Assembly (NCBI GenBank): GCA_039925145.1 | Contig: JBDSZL010000041.1 | Span: 1-51,110, forward strand | Length of the DNA: 51,110 nucleotides | Direction: 5' to 3' | Source: JBDSZL01 sp039925145 | GTDB lineage: Bacteria; Acidobacteriota; Vicinamibacteria; Vicinamibacterales; SCN-69-37 | The notes under the pieces: generated by a model | Told to the model about the DNA's origin: nothing | Database searches by the model: none | The model's input: only the letters and a program-made list of their open reading frames with translations | In this document: piece by piece, positions 39,642-51,110 of the stretch | How the letters are laid out: every line of letters begins with the position of its first letter | Numbering within the stretch: the first letter of the stretch is position 1 | Program-made: the position numbers and the translations under genes

Positions 39642-39831
39642 CGGCGCGATCTTAACAGTGGCAAGCGTCGACATTCGTCTGCCTCGACAAACGAGCCGCG
39701 CGGTGTGGCCGGTGGGGCAAGCGGATCGGAAGACCGACGGCGTGACCAGGCGGTGTGAAGGTGCGATGATGACCTTTCTTGCGCGGTCAAGCGGCGTGTC
39801 GGCGCGCCCGCGTCATGCCTGAGGTCTGGAT

Positions 39832-42669
39832 ATGTCTGTCACACGCGTGTGCGCGATTGCCGGGGCTGTGGCGCTGTCGGTCGGGGCCTTCCTGACGTTC
39901 GGGTCCGGGTCTGAACTGCGAGCCCAGAATCGCAAGAACTTCTCCCTTGTCAACGACGAGGCCGGCCACGTGGCGCTGGGGCTCGCGATCCGCCGACTCA
40001 ATGTCGTCGGGACGTTCATGCAGGCCCCGGCTCACCCAGACGACGAGTCCAACGCCGTGCTCGCGCTATATGCGCGAGGTGCCGGTCTTCGAGTCATCGA
40101 CCTCCAGAACAACAGGGGCGAAGGTGGCCAGAACGAGATCGGCCCCGAGCTGTTCCACGACATGGGCGTACTGCGGACCTCCGAGCTGCTTGCGGCCCAT
40201 CACATCGATGGTGCCGAGCAGTACTTCACCCGAGCGATCGATTACGGCTACTCGTTCGACCCGCAGGAGGTCATCGCCACGTGGGGCCGCGAGGCGATCG
40301 TGGGCGATTACGTGCGTCTGATTCGCACGCTCCGTCCCGATGTGATTCTGACGATGAACATCCAGGGCAGCGGCGGCGATCGCGCGCATGAGGCCACCAC
40401 GGTGCTGGTGCAGGAAGCGTATGCCGCCGCGGGCGACGCTTCGCGGTATCCCGAACAGCTGCGAGACGGCCTGCGGCCCTGGCATCCGCTGAAGCTGTAT
40501 TTCGCCGGGGGCGGCCCCGTTGGAGGACGGCGCGGCGCAGGTGCCACAGGCCGCGTCGGTGTACCGGGCGGAGGCGCACCTGCGGCGGGCCCTGCGCCCG
40601 CGGCAGCCCCGTCGGCGGGCGTCGCCGCGGCCCACGTGACGCGCATCGATACGTCCGTGTACGACGCCTTGCTCGGCCGCACCTACGCTGAAATCGGCAC
40701 CGACGCCCGCAGCGCCCACAAGTGTCAGGGCGTCGGCGGCGTGCCACCGTTACCCGGCGGTCTTGCCGACAGAGGCGCTGGCGGGGCCGGTGGTGGTGGC
40801 GCCTACACGCTCGTCGCATCGACCATTGCCGGTGCGATGGACCGCGACGAGTTGTCGTTCATGGAGGGCATCGACACAACTCTCGCCGGCCTGACGCGAT
40901 TCGCCGGATCGGCCGCGCCGGCCGCGCTGACGACGGCGCTCGCGGCCCTCACAGCCCACGCGCAGCAGGCCAGACAGGCTTTTGAGTCTGGCGAAGACGC
41001 CGCCACGGCCGCGCCTCTGGAGAAAGGACTCGTCGCATTGCGCGCCCTTCGGGCGCAACTCGCGAGTCTCGGCCTACCCGACGAGGCACGATTCGAGATT
41101 GATTTCCGCCTCGCCAACGAAGAGCAAGATTACGAAGCCGCGATGCTCGCCGCGCTCGGCTTGTCGTTTCAGGCGGTCGCCGACGACGGGCTCGTGATTG
41201 CCGGACAGTCGCTCCGCGTGTCTGGGCTGGTCGTCAATCATGGGGCTTCGCCAGTAATGGTCAGTGGCGTGGGCATCGCGGGGCTCGACGGCGCGAGTTC
41301 GTGCACTCCCAGCACTGTCGGCAAAGATGGCGTGTTCACTTGCGCAGTCACCGCAACGGTCCCGCCCACTGCCCGAGTGACCGATGTGTATTTCACAGAC
41401 GGCTACTGGCAGCACCCTGGGAATCCCGCTCGATCGAGCTTCGAGTCTGGTGTGGCATTCGGCGTACCATTTGCCCCCACGCCGTTTCGGATCGCATTTC
41501 GTATCAGGTTCGGCGATGTGGAAGTGGTGAAGGACGTCCCCATCGGCTACCGCTACGTGAAGGATCTGTACTTCGGTGACAAACGCATGGAAGTGAACGT
41601 GGTTCCCGCGTTCTCAGTGGCGGCGACGCCCGGACTGGCCGTGTTCCCGACCGTGACCGCCGCGTCGGCAGCGGCCACGGAACGAGAGGTGTTCGTGACC
41701 GTCACCAACGCCACGAAAGGGGCGGCGCAGGCGGCCGTCTCACTCGAGGTGCCGGTGGGATGGCGCGGGCGTCCCTCCACGGTGCCAGTCGCATTCGACA
41801 AGGAAGACGAGTCACGTTCGGCACGCTTCGTCGTCACGGCGCCCCTTCGATCGCGGCCGGGATCCTACGCCGCCAGAGCCGTTGTCACCTCCGCGCTCAC
41901 CGGAACACAGCGGTTTGCCACTGGCTATCAGGAGATCGAGTATCCACACATCGAGCGGCGACAGGTGATCAAAGCGACTGAGGTGTCGATGAAGGTCATG
42001 GACGTGCGGGTGGCACCGTCGCTCGAGGTCGGGTATGTGATGGGCGTGGGGGATCAGGTGCCCCCGGCCATTCAGCAACTGGGCGCGAAGCTGCGGCTGA
42101 TCGACAGCGATGATCTCGCTTGGGGATCGCTCGCGAAGTACGACGTCGTGGTCACTGGTGTGCGCGCGTATGAACGCCGCGCGGACTTGCGTGCGTATAA
42201 CCGGCGGCTGCTCGACTACGCGGCGGCTGGCGGCACGGTGATCGTGCAGTACAACAAGATGGAGTTCAATCAGGCCCAGTACGGTCCCTATCCAGCGAGC
42301 GTCGGGCAGGGCAGGGTGTCCGACGAACGGGTGGCGGTCACGGTGCTCCATCCGAACCATCCTGTGTTCACGTATCCGAACAGGATTGGCGCCGCGGCAT
42401 GGCAGGACTGGGTGCAGGAACGCGGACTGTATTTTCTGGGAGAGAAGAACCCGAAGTACGTCGATCTGGTGTCGATGGTCGATTCGTTCGCGGACAATGC
42501 TGGAGAGAAACTCGGCTCGCTCGTGGAGGCACAGGTGGGTAAAGGGCGCTGGATCTACGTCGGGCTCGCGCTCTGGCGGCAGCTGCCAGCCGGTACCCCA
42601 GGCGCCTATCAGCTCATGGCCAACCTGATCAGTCTGCCGAAAGCGCCTCGGACATCCAGACCGCAGTAG
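39832..42669 (+). CDS. large exported PIG-L family deacetylase-like protein
   Basis: Encodes 945 aa with a signal peptide (residues 5-25). The N-terminal PIG-L domain has the zinc motif AHPDDE at 67-72, NNRGEGGQNE after it, and HEATTVLVQEAY. A Gly/Ala/Pro-rich insert (about 222-262) interrupts it. The C-terminal half is beta-rich with NEW3-like domains (SGLVVNHGASPVMV) and a ThuA/GATase-like end (DVVVTGVRAYERR, VQYNKMEF). Such proteins deacetylate N-acetyl sugars; this one probably acts on an extracellular glycoside. GAGG precedes the ATG. Confidence 0.85.
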   Translation: MSVTRVCAIAGAVALSVGAFLTFGSGSELRAQNRKNFSLVNDEAGHVALGLAIRRLNVVGTFMQAPAHPDDESNAVLALYARGAGLRVIDLQNNRGEGGQNEIGPELFHDMGVLRTSELLAAHHIDGAEQYFTRAIDYGYSFDPQEVIATWGREAIVGDYVRLIRTLRPDVILTMNIQGSGGDRAHEATTVLVQEAYAAAGDASRYPEQLRDGLRPWHPLKLYFAGGGPVGGRRGAGATGRVGVPGGGAPAAGPAPAAAPSAGVAAAHVTRIDTSVYDALLGRTYAEIGTDARSAHKCQGVGGVPPLPGGLADRGAGGAGGGGAYTLVASTIAGAMDRDELSFMEGIDTTLAGLTRFAGSAAPAALTTALAALTAHAQQARQAFESGEDAATAAPLEKGLVALRALRAQLASLGLPDEARFEIDFRLANEEQDYEAAMLAALGLSFQAVADDGLVIAGQSLRVSGLVVNHGASPVMVSGVGIAGLDGASSCTPSTVGKDGVFTCAVTATVPPTARVTDVYFTDGYWQHPGNPARSSFESGVAFGVPFAPTPFRIAFRIRFGDVEVVKDVPIGYRYVKDLYFGDKRMEVNVVPAFSVAATPGLAVFPTVTAASAAATEREVFVTVTNATKGAAQAAVSLEVPVGWRGRPSTVPVAFDKEDESRSARFVVTAPLRSRPGSYAARAVVTSALTGTQRFATGYQEIEYPHIERRQVIKATEVSMKVMDVRVAPSLEVGYVMGVGDQVPPAIQQLGAKLRLIDSDDLAWGSLAKYDVVVTGVRAYERRADLRAYNRRLLDYAAAGGTVIVQYNKMEFNQAQYGPYPASVGQGRVSDERVAVTVLHPNHPVFTYPNRIGAAAWQDWVQERGLYFLGEKNPKYVDLVSMVDSFADNAGEKLGSLVEAQVGKGRWIYVGLALWRQLPAGTPGAYQLMANLISLPKAPRTSRPQ

Positions 42670-42679
42670 TATTTCCGGT

Positions 42680-44305
42680 ATGAGTCGACCGATTGCCCGT
42701 GTTCTGGCGCTCACACTCAGTCTGGCCAGTGCCGTCACCACCACGGCCGGTCTGCCACCGACCATCACCCTGCAGATTGCCGATTACGCCCAGGCGCCGG
42801 TAACCGGGTCGTTCACGGGCGGCACGGGCAATCCGGGATCGCTCGCGCGGATCAACTTTCTGCGGCAGGAGCCTGGGACATCCGGGCGCTTCTTCGTCAA
42901 CGACCTGAACGGACCGCTGTACATCCTCGATCCGAAGACGCGGGCGTTCACGACCTACCTCGACTTCAACGGGCGCGAGGGCGCCCACGGCCTCTTCGAT
43001 CGGTTGCCGGTTGCCGCCGGATTCGCCAATGGGCTGATCACGTTTCAATTCGATCCGGCGTATCTCAGCAACGGGCGGTTCTACACGTTGCACCTCGAAG
43101 ATCCGACGATGGCCGGCTCTGCCATGCCTCACGCCGACGCTGCGCCAGGGCTGCGACTCGAGGGGTACTCGCCAACACCGCCGATTCCCACCCCCGGTCC
43201 GACCGCCCGGGAATGCGTCCTGCTCGAGTGGACAGACACCAACATCACGAACGCGACATTCGAGGGCACGGCGCGCGAAGTATTGCGTCTGAACCTCAAC
43301 ACGCGCATCCATCCACCGGGCGATCTCATCTTCAATCCGACGGCACGCCGGGGAGACCCCGACTGGCGCGTGCTCTACATGGCGGCCGGCGACAGCGGAT
43401 CTGGCGAGGAGCAGAGCCCGGTCATGCGCCACAACCCGCAGCGTCTCGACACGCTCGTCGGCAAGATTCTGCGCATCATCCCCGACCTCGCCGAGCACAC
43501 AGGCACGAGTCGTCTCAGCGCCAACCGCCGCTACCGCGTTCCGAACGACAACCCCTTCGCGTCGACGCCCGGAGCGCGGGGTGAGATTTGGGCCTATGGG
43601 CTCCGCAACCCTCATCGGCTGACCTGGGAGGTCGACCCGGCGCGGCCAGCGAATAATCGCCTGCTCGCCATGACGATTGGCCTGCATACCTGGGAAACCG
43701 TGGACGTCATTCGCAAGGGCGCCAACTACGGCTATTCGGAGCGCGAAGGACACGAGCAGCTACTGCCCAACAATCAGACGGGACCACGGCCGGTTCCCGA
43801 TCGGCTGCCCATCCGCATCTCGGACTCGGTGGTACAGGGGACGGTCGTTCCGAGATACCCCGTGCTCGAATACAACCACGGCAACGGCTTCGCCATCATG
43901 GGCGGGTTTGTGTACCACGGCGCGCGCTTGCCAGCGCTGCGCGGCAAGTTCCTGTTTGGGGACATCCTGACTGGCCGGCTCTGGTACGCCGACTACGCCG
44001 ACATGTTGAAGGCCGACGATGGCAATCCTGACACGATGGCCGCGCCTCACGAGGTGCTCGTGCAGTGGAACGATCCCAACGACACGCCCGATGCCGGCAC
44101 CCGGGCGTACCCGACCATGAACCCGATTGTGGTCGCTGGCTACGAGGCGCGGCGGCGTGCTGCCGCCACGAGTCAGAGCCCCATGCCGGCGAGGGCAGAC
44201 ATCCGCTTTGGCCTGGACGCCAGCGGTGAGATCTTCCTGCTCAGCAAAGTGGATGGGATGATTCGATCGGTCCTGGGCGCCACGGGGGCACCTGCGAAGC
44301 CTTGA
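42680..44305 (+). CDS. PQQ-type glucose/sorbosone dehydrogenase-like beta-propeller
   Basis: Encodes 541 aa with a signal peptide (residues 6-24). Propeller motifs of the GSDH family are visible: GAHGLFDRLPV, FANGLITFQFDP, LYMAAGDSGSGEEQSPV, WAYGLRNPHRLTWEVDP, NYGYSEREGHEQL, GKFLFGDILTGRLWYAD. These enzymes oxidise sugars in the periplasm using PQQ and Ca. It begins 10 bases after the PIG-L gene and probably shares its transcript, suggesting joint handling of a sugar substrate. No PQQ synthesis gene is in the window. Confidence 0.85.
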   Translation: MSRPIARVLALTLSLASAVTTTAGLPPTITLQIADYAQAPVTGSFTGGTGNPGSLARINFLRQEPGTSGRFFVNDLNGPLYILDPKTRAFTTYLDFNGREGAHGLFDRLPVAAGFANGLITFQFDPAYLSNGRFYTLHLEDPTMAGSAMPHADAAPGLRLEGYSPTPPIPTPGPTARECVLLEWTDTNITNATFEGTAREVLRLNLNTRIHPPGDLIFNPTARRGDPDWRVLYMAAGDSGSGEEQSPVMRHNPQRLDTLVGKILRIIPDLAEHTGTSRLSANRRYRVPNDNPFASTPGARGEIWAYGLRNPHRLTWEVDPARPANNRLLAMTIGLHTWETVDVIRKGANYGYSEREGHEQLLPNNQTGPRPVPDRLPIRISDSVVQGTVVPRYPVLEYNHGNGFAIMGGFVYHGARLPALRGKFLFGDILTGRLWYADYADMLKADDGNPDTMAAPHEVLVQWNDPNDTPDAGTRAYPTMNPIVVAGYEARRRAAATSQSPMPARADIRFGLDASGEIFLLSKVDGMIRSVLGATGAPAKP

Positions 44306-44327
44306 CGACGCGCGTTGACTGAGCCCG

Positions 44328-45614
44328 CTAGAAACTCGTGTGGTCCATCCGCGTATTCACGACGTTGTTGAAGATGGAGCCGAACCGGTAGCTGATGCCG
44401 AAGCTCATGTAGTAGCTGTAACCGGTGGCTAGCTGGCGTAGCCGCAGCAAGACTTCTTCCTGCGACGCATCCTGCTTCCTCAGCGCAACCTGATCGTTGA
44501 TTCGGTTGTACTCGGTGAAGACTTCGATCGAGAAGCCCTTGAAGAGCCGGACCTCGGCCTCGCCCCACACCTCGGCGCGATAGCGGCCCGGCGCGTTCAA
44601 GTGCTGCGAGAAGTTGGATGAGGCGCCGAGTGACCCCCAGGGCTGGCGCAGGTTCAACGCGACGTTCAGAGCCTGGCGCGGGATGACTTCTTCTGTCTTG
44701 TCGAAGATCGTGAGCTCCGAGTAACGATATTTGGTCGCCCCCGCGGCGTATTGAAACGTCAGCGTGCGATGGCTCGAGTCACTGTACGGGAACAGGTTGT
44801 ACTCGATGGCCGGCGCGGCGCCGATGGATCGATCGATATTCGAGAAGCTGGAGTGCGACACGGCCCCAGTGGTCCCGAGAGCCCAGTGCGGGCCCAGGCT
44901 CTTTGCCGCGCCCCCTTTGATGTTCCAGGTATGCGTCTCGGTCACGAGACGTTCACCCTCGCCCACCTCAAAGGAGTTGTTGCGGCGGTTGCCTCCCACG
45001 CTGAACGCCAGCTTGAGCGATTCGGTCGTCCGATCCGCGCTGAGCCGCAGGTCGTAGGCTTTGGAACTGCGGGACTTTTCGCCGTCCATGTTGCTGTTGA
45101 CCCGCGCCGTGAAGACCCAGTAGTTCCACGGGTCGTGCGCCCGCATGAGGTCGGAGGCCTGAGACGGCGGCCGCCACGTCACGTCGAGCGCTGGTGCCGC
45201 CGATGTCCCGGCTGCGGAGCTGGCCATGCCCAGCTTGAAGATTCGCGCGAACGCGCGCCGTCGATCGTCTTCGGTTGCCGTGGCGTCGGTCGTAAACGCG
45301 AGCGTCTGCTCCTGCCCGCCGAACCGGCCAGCCCCCATAAACCTGACGGTCCACGACAGCCCGCCCCCGCCGGTCTCCTGTGTCGTCACGAGCACATGAA
45401 AGTCGGCCGACGCACGGTCCCGCACGTAGTCGACGAACCCCACATTCTGGCGCAGGTATTCCCCGTCGCAGCGCCCGCAGTCCAGGAACACGCGCAACAG
45501 GTCGGCCGAGGGAACCGTTGACACTGGTACAGCCTGCGCCTGGGCTCGACCCACGGCGGTGACTGTCAGAGGCGCCAGCAAGGCGATGGCGAAAACGACC
45601 GACGCAGGTGACAT
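44328..45614 (-). CDS. exported protein with C-terminal outer-membrane beta-barrel
   Basis: Encodes 428 aa with a signal peptide ending near AQAQA. Residues about 35-150 form a soluble alpha/beta domain with CGRC near 47. From about 160 onward alternating amphipathic strands (YDLRLSADRTTESLKLAFSV, YYMSFGISYRFGSIFNNV) and a terminal phenylalanine mark a beta-barrel. It is the last gene of an operon with two hybrid kinases (21-base gap). Function unknown; it may be the regulated target. Confidence 0.75.
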   Translation of the reverse strand: MSPASVVFAIALLAPLTVTAVGRAQAQAVPVSTVPSADLLRVFLDCGRCDGEYLRQNVGFVDYVRDRASADFHVLVTTQETGGGGLSWTVRFMGAGRFGGQEQTLAFTTDATATEDDRRRAFARIFKLGMASSAAGTSAAPALDVTWRPPSQASDLMRAHDPWNYWVFTARVNSNMDGEKSRSSKAYDLRLSADRTTESLKLAFSVGGNRRNNSFEVGEGERLVTETHTWNIKGGAAKSLGPHWALGTTGAVSHSSFSNIDRSIGAAPAIEYNLFPYSDSSHRTLTFQYAAGATKYRYSELTIFDKTEEVIPRQALNVALNLRQPWGSLGASSNFSQHLNAPGRYRAEVWGEAEVRLFKGFSIEVFTEYNRINDQVALRKQDASQEEVLLRLRQLATGYSYYMSFGISYRFGSIFNNVVNTRMDHTSF

Positions 45615-45635
45615 CCAGAAGGTCCGGGTCGAGCG

Positions 45636-47273
45636 CTACCCGGTCACGGGCAGCTGTTCCAGGAGCCGGCGCAGCTCTATTGGCGCGAAGGGCTTCACCA
45701 GGTGATGATCGAAGCCGGCCTCGCGGCTGCGATCGCGATCGGTCTGCTGGCCCCACCCTGTCACCGCAACCAGCAATGTGCGAGCACCCCACGCCTGCTG
45801 CCGCAGACGACGCGCCGTCTCGTATCCGTCCATCTCGGGCATGCCGATGTCGAGCAGCACGACATCCGGCCGGAACGTCTGGCCCGTTTCCAGGGCGCCC
45901 CTTCCGTCGAAGGCGATGGCAGTCTGTTGTCCCCACGCGGTCAGCATGGCCACCAGCATGTCTGCCGCATCGCGGTTGTCGTCGACCACGAGGACACGGC
46001 AGCTGCGCTGCAACGGCGCGAAGTCGCCCGGTGCGGCAGGACTTTCGAGCGGCGGGGGAGGCTGCCTTGCGGGGAGCCGGATTCTGAATTGCGACCCCTG
46101 TCCGGGGCCCCCGCTCGACACCTCGATGGAGCCGTCGTGCATCTGCACGAGCCGCCGCGCCAGCGTCAGACCGATGCCGAGCCCATCGGCCGATCGGCCT
46201 CTGGACCCGTCGACCTGCACGAACATGTCGAAGATGCGCGGCAGCATCTCCGTCTCGATCCCGATGCCGGTGTCTGACACGACAATCTCGACGACGTCGG
46301 CTTCGGTGTGGCCGGTCACCCGAATCTCGCCGCCGGGTGGCGTGTACTTCGCGGCGTTGGTCAACAGGTTGGAGATGACCTGCGACAGCCTGGCCCGGTC
46401 GGCGTTCAGCCAGACCGGCACGGTGGGGTAGTCGAGCGAGAGGCGGTGCTCGCGCTGCTCCACGATGGGCCGGCTCGTCTCGACCGCCGCCGCGACCACT
46501 TCTTCGAGGGGCACCGGGGCGAGCCGCAGGACCAGCTGATCGCGCGTGATGCGGCTGACGTCGAGCAGGTCGTCGACCAGGCGCGTCATGTGCTCGACCT
46601 GTCGGTCGACAATGCCTCTGGCGCGGTCGAGTTGAGGATCGCTCGTGCCCTTGATGCGCATGAACTCGACCGCGGCCCGGATGGGTGCGAGCGGGTTGCG
46701 AAGCTCGTGGGCCAGGGCGGCCAGAAACTCGTCCTTGCGGCGGTCGGCCATCTCGAGCGCCTCGGTGCGCTCACGCACGCGATCCTCGAGCTCCTGATTT
46801 GCATGCCGCAGCGCCTCTTCCATCCGCTCGCGCTCGGCAATTTCGCGCTCGAGCGCCCGGCTCTTGCGGAACAGATCGACGAAGACGGCAATCTTGGAGC
46901 GCAGGATTTCGGGACGGATCGGCTTGGTGAGATAGTCCGCGGCTCCCGTGCTGTACCCGCGCAGAATGTCGCGCTCGTCGACCATGTGCGCGGTCAGGAA
47001 CAGGATGGGCACGTGCGCCGAGCGCTTCCTCTGCTTGATGAACGCCGCCAGCTCCAGCCCGCTCGTTCCCGGCATCCTGATGTCGAGCACGATGGCGGCA
47101 AACTCCTGCTGGAGCAACGCGAGCAGCGCCTCGTCTGCCGATTGCGCGCGCACGAGGCGACAGCCTGTCGCTTCGAGCATCGCTTCGAGCGCCTCGAGGT
47201 TGCTTGGCTGGTCGTCGACGAGCAGAATCGGAATCGACTCGGTGCCGGGGAGCGGGGAGGTCAGCGACGCCAC
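45636..47273 (-). CDS. hybrid sensor kinase (REC-HisKA-HATPase-REC)
   Basis: Encodes 545 aa from GTG 47273. An N-terminal receiver (residues 14-130: ILLVDDQPSN, IVLDIRMPGTSG) is followed by a coiled coil, HisKA with H189 (ALAHELRNPLAP), an ATPase domain (NLLTNAAKYTPPG, DTGIGIE, GLGIGLTLARRLV) and a C-terminal receiver (VLVVDDNRDAAD, VVLLDIGMPEMDG). It has no sensor or membrane segment, so its N-terminal receiver probably takes phosphate from the poly-HAMP kinase encoded 25 bases upstream. Confidence 0.95.
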   Translation of the reverse strand: MASLTSPLPGTESIPILLVDDQPSNLEALEAMLEATGCRLVRAQSADEALLALLQQEFAAIVLDIRMPGTSGLELAAFIKQRKRSAHVPILFLTAHMVDERDILRGYSTGAADYLTKPIRPEILRSKIAVFVDLFRKSRALEREIAERERMEEALRHANQELEDRVRERTEALEMADRRKDEFLAALAHELRNPLAPIRAAVEFMRIKGTSDPQLDRARGIVDRQVEHMTRLVDDLLDVSRITRDQLVLRLAPVPLEEVVAAAVETSRPIVEQREHRLSLDYPTVPVWLNADRARLSQVISNLLTNAAKYTPPGGEIRVTGHTEADVVEIVVSDTGIGIETEMLPRIFDMFVQVDGSRGRSADGLGIGLTLARRLVQMHDGSIEVSSGGPGQGSQFRIRLPARQPPPPLESPAAPGDFAPLQRSCRVLVVDDNRDAADMLVAMLTAWGQQTAIAFDGRGALETGQTFRPDVVLLDIGMPEMDGYETARRLRQQAWGARTLLVAVTGWGQQTDRDRSREAGFDHHLVKPFAPIELRRLLEQLPVTG

Positions 47274-47298
47274 GAGAGAGACCTCGGTTCGAGGGCGG

Positions 47299-51110
<3,812 letters not shown>

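Overview
The window is GC-rich, gene-dense bacterial chromosome. The gene repertoire suggests an Acidobacteriota member, possibly of the Vicinamibacteria type: a fossil C-terminus of an acidobacterial-style duplicated permease, DUF5777 and CHRD proteins, large exported PQQ/cytochrome-type dehydrogenases, a PIG-L deacetylase, Gly/Arg-rich inserts in exported proteins, and many hybrid histidine kinases. This taxonomic guess is an inference from content; no rRNA is present.

Layout. 1-210: tRNA-Arg(TCT) on the minus strand with tRNA-derived debris beside it, including a 20-bp copy of its 3' end at the window edge. 227-5710 (minus): an M16 zinc peptidase, then a compact four-gene operon (DUF5777 beta-barrel, CHRD lipoprotein, haem-binding protein, cytochrome c) behind a hairpin-rich leader. 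6178-10924: class 3 lipase, a BNR-repeat protein translationally coupled to a MoaD/ThiS-like protein, a cupin, a VOC protein and an exported hypothetical. Among these lie a permease fossil and two tandem 58-bp palindromic units. 11089-15327 (plus): a PspA/IM30 operon ending in an AAA ATPase whose N-terminus is invaded by 25 tandem heptanucleotides. 15375-22788: flavin amine oxidase, solute-binding/LysM protein, a 980-aa membrane-bound-dehydrogenase-type cytochrome, a tRNA-Arg(CCT)-like fossil, and a mutarotase-like protein. 22836-29940: signalling block (Hpt protein, large hybrid kinase, GspE-type ATPase plus CheY-like regulator, 42-aa membrane peptide, Hsp70-like protein).

30593-35182 is the main discovery: a 4,590-bp IS1-type transposon with perfect 19-bp terminal inverted repeats and an 8-bp target duplication. 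It splits an ABC-transporter ATPase gene. Besides its DDE transposase it carries a DNA methyltransferase fused to an Mrr-like nuclease domain, a translationally coupled pair (unknown 212-aa protein plus XRE-ImmA/IrrE metallopeptidase), and a small basic protein. It reads as a mobile restriction/regulation cargo unit. Removing it with one target copy restores an open 261-codon ATPase gene.

35437-51110: the ABC-2 permease that belonged to the broken ATPase, a second MacB/LolD-like ABC pair, a truncated DUF2461 fossil abutting hisC, a PIG-L protein and a sugar-dehydrogenase-like protein. The end is a minus-strand signalling operon running off the window: poly-HAMP hybrid kinase, second hybrid kinase, outer-membrane barrel.
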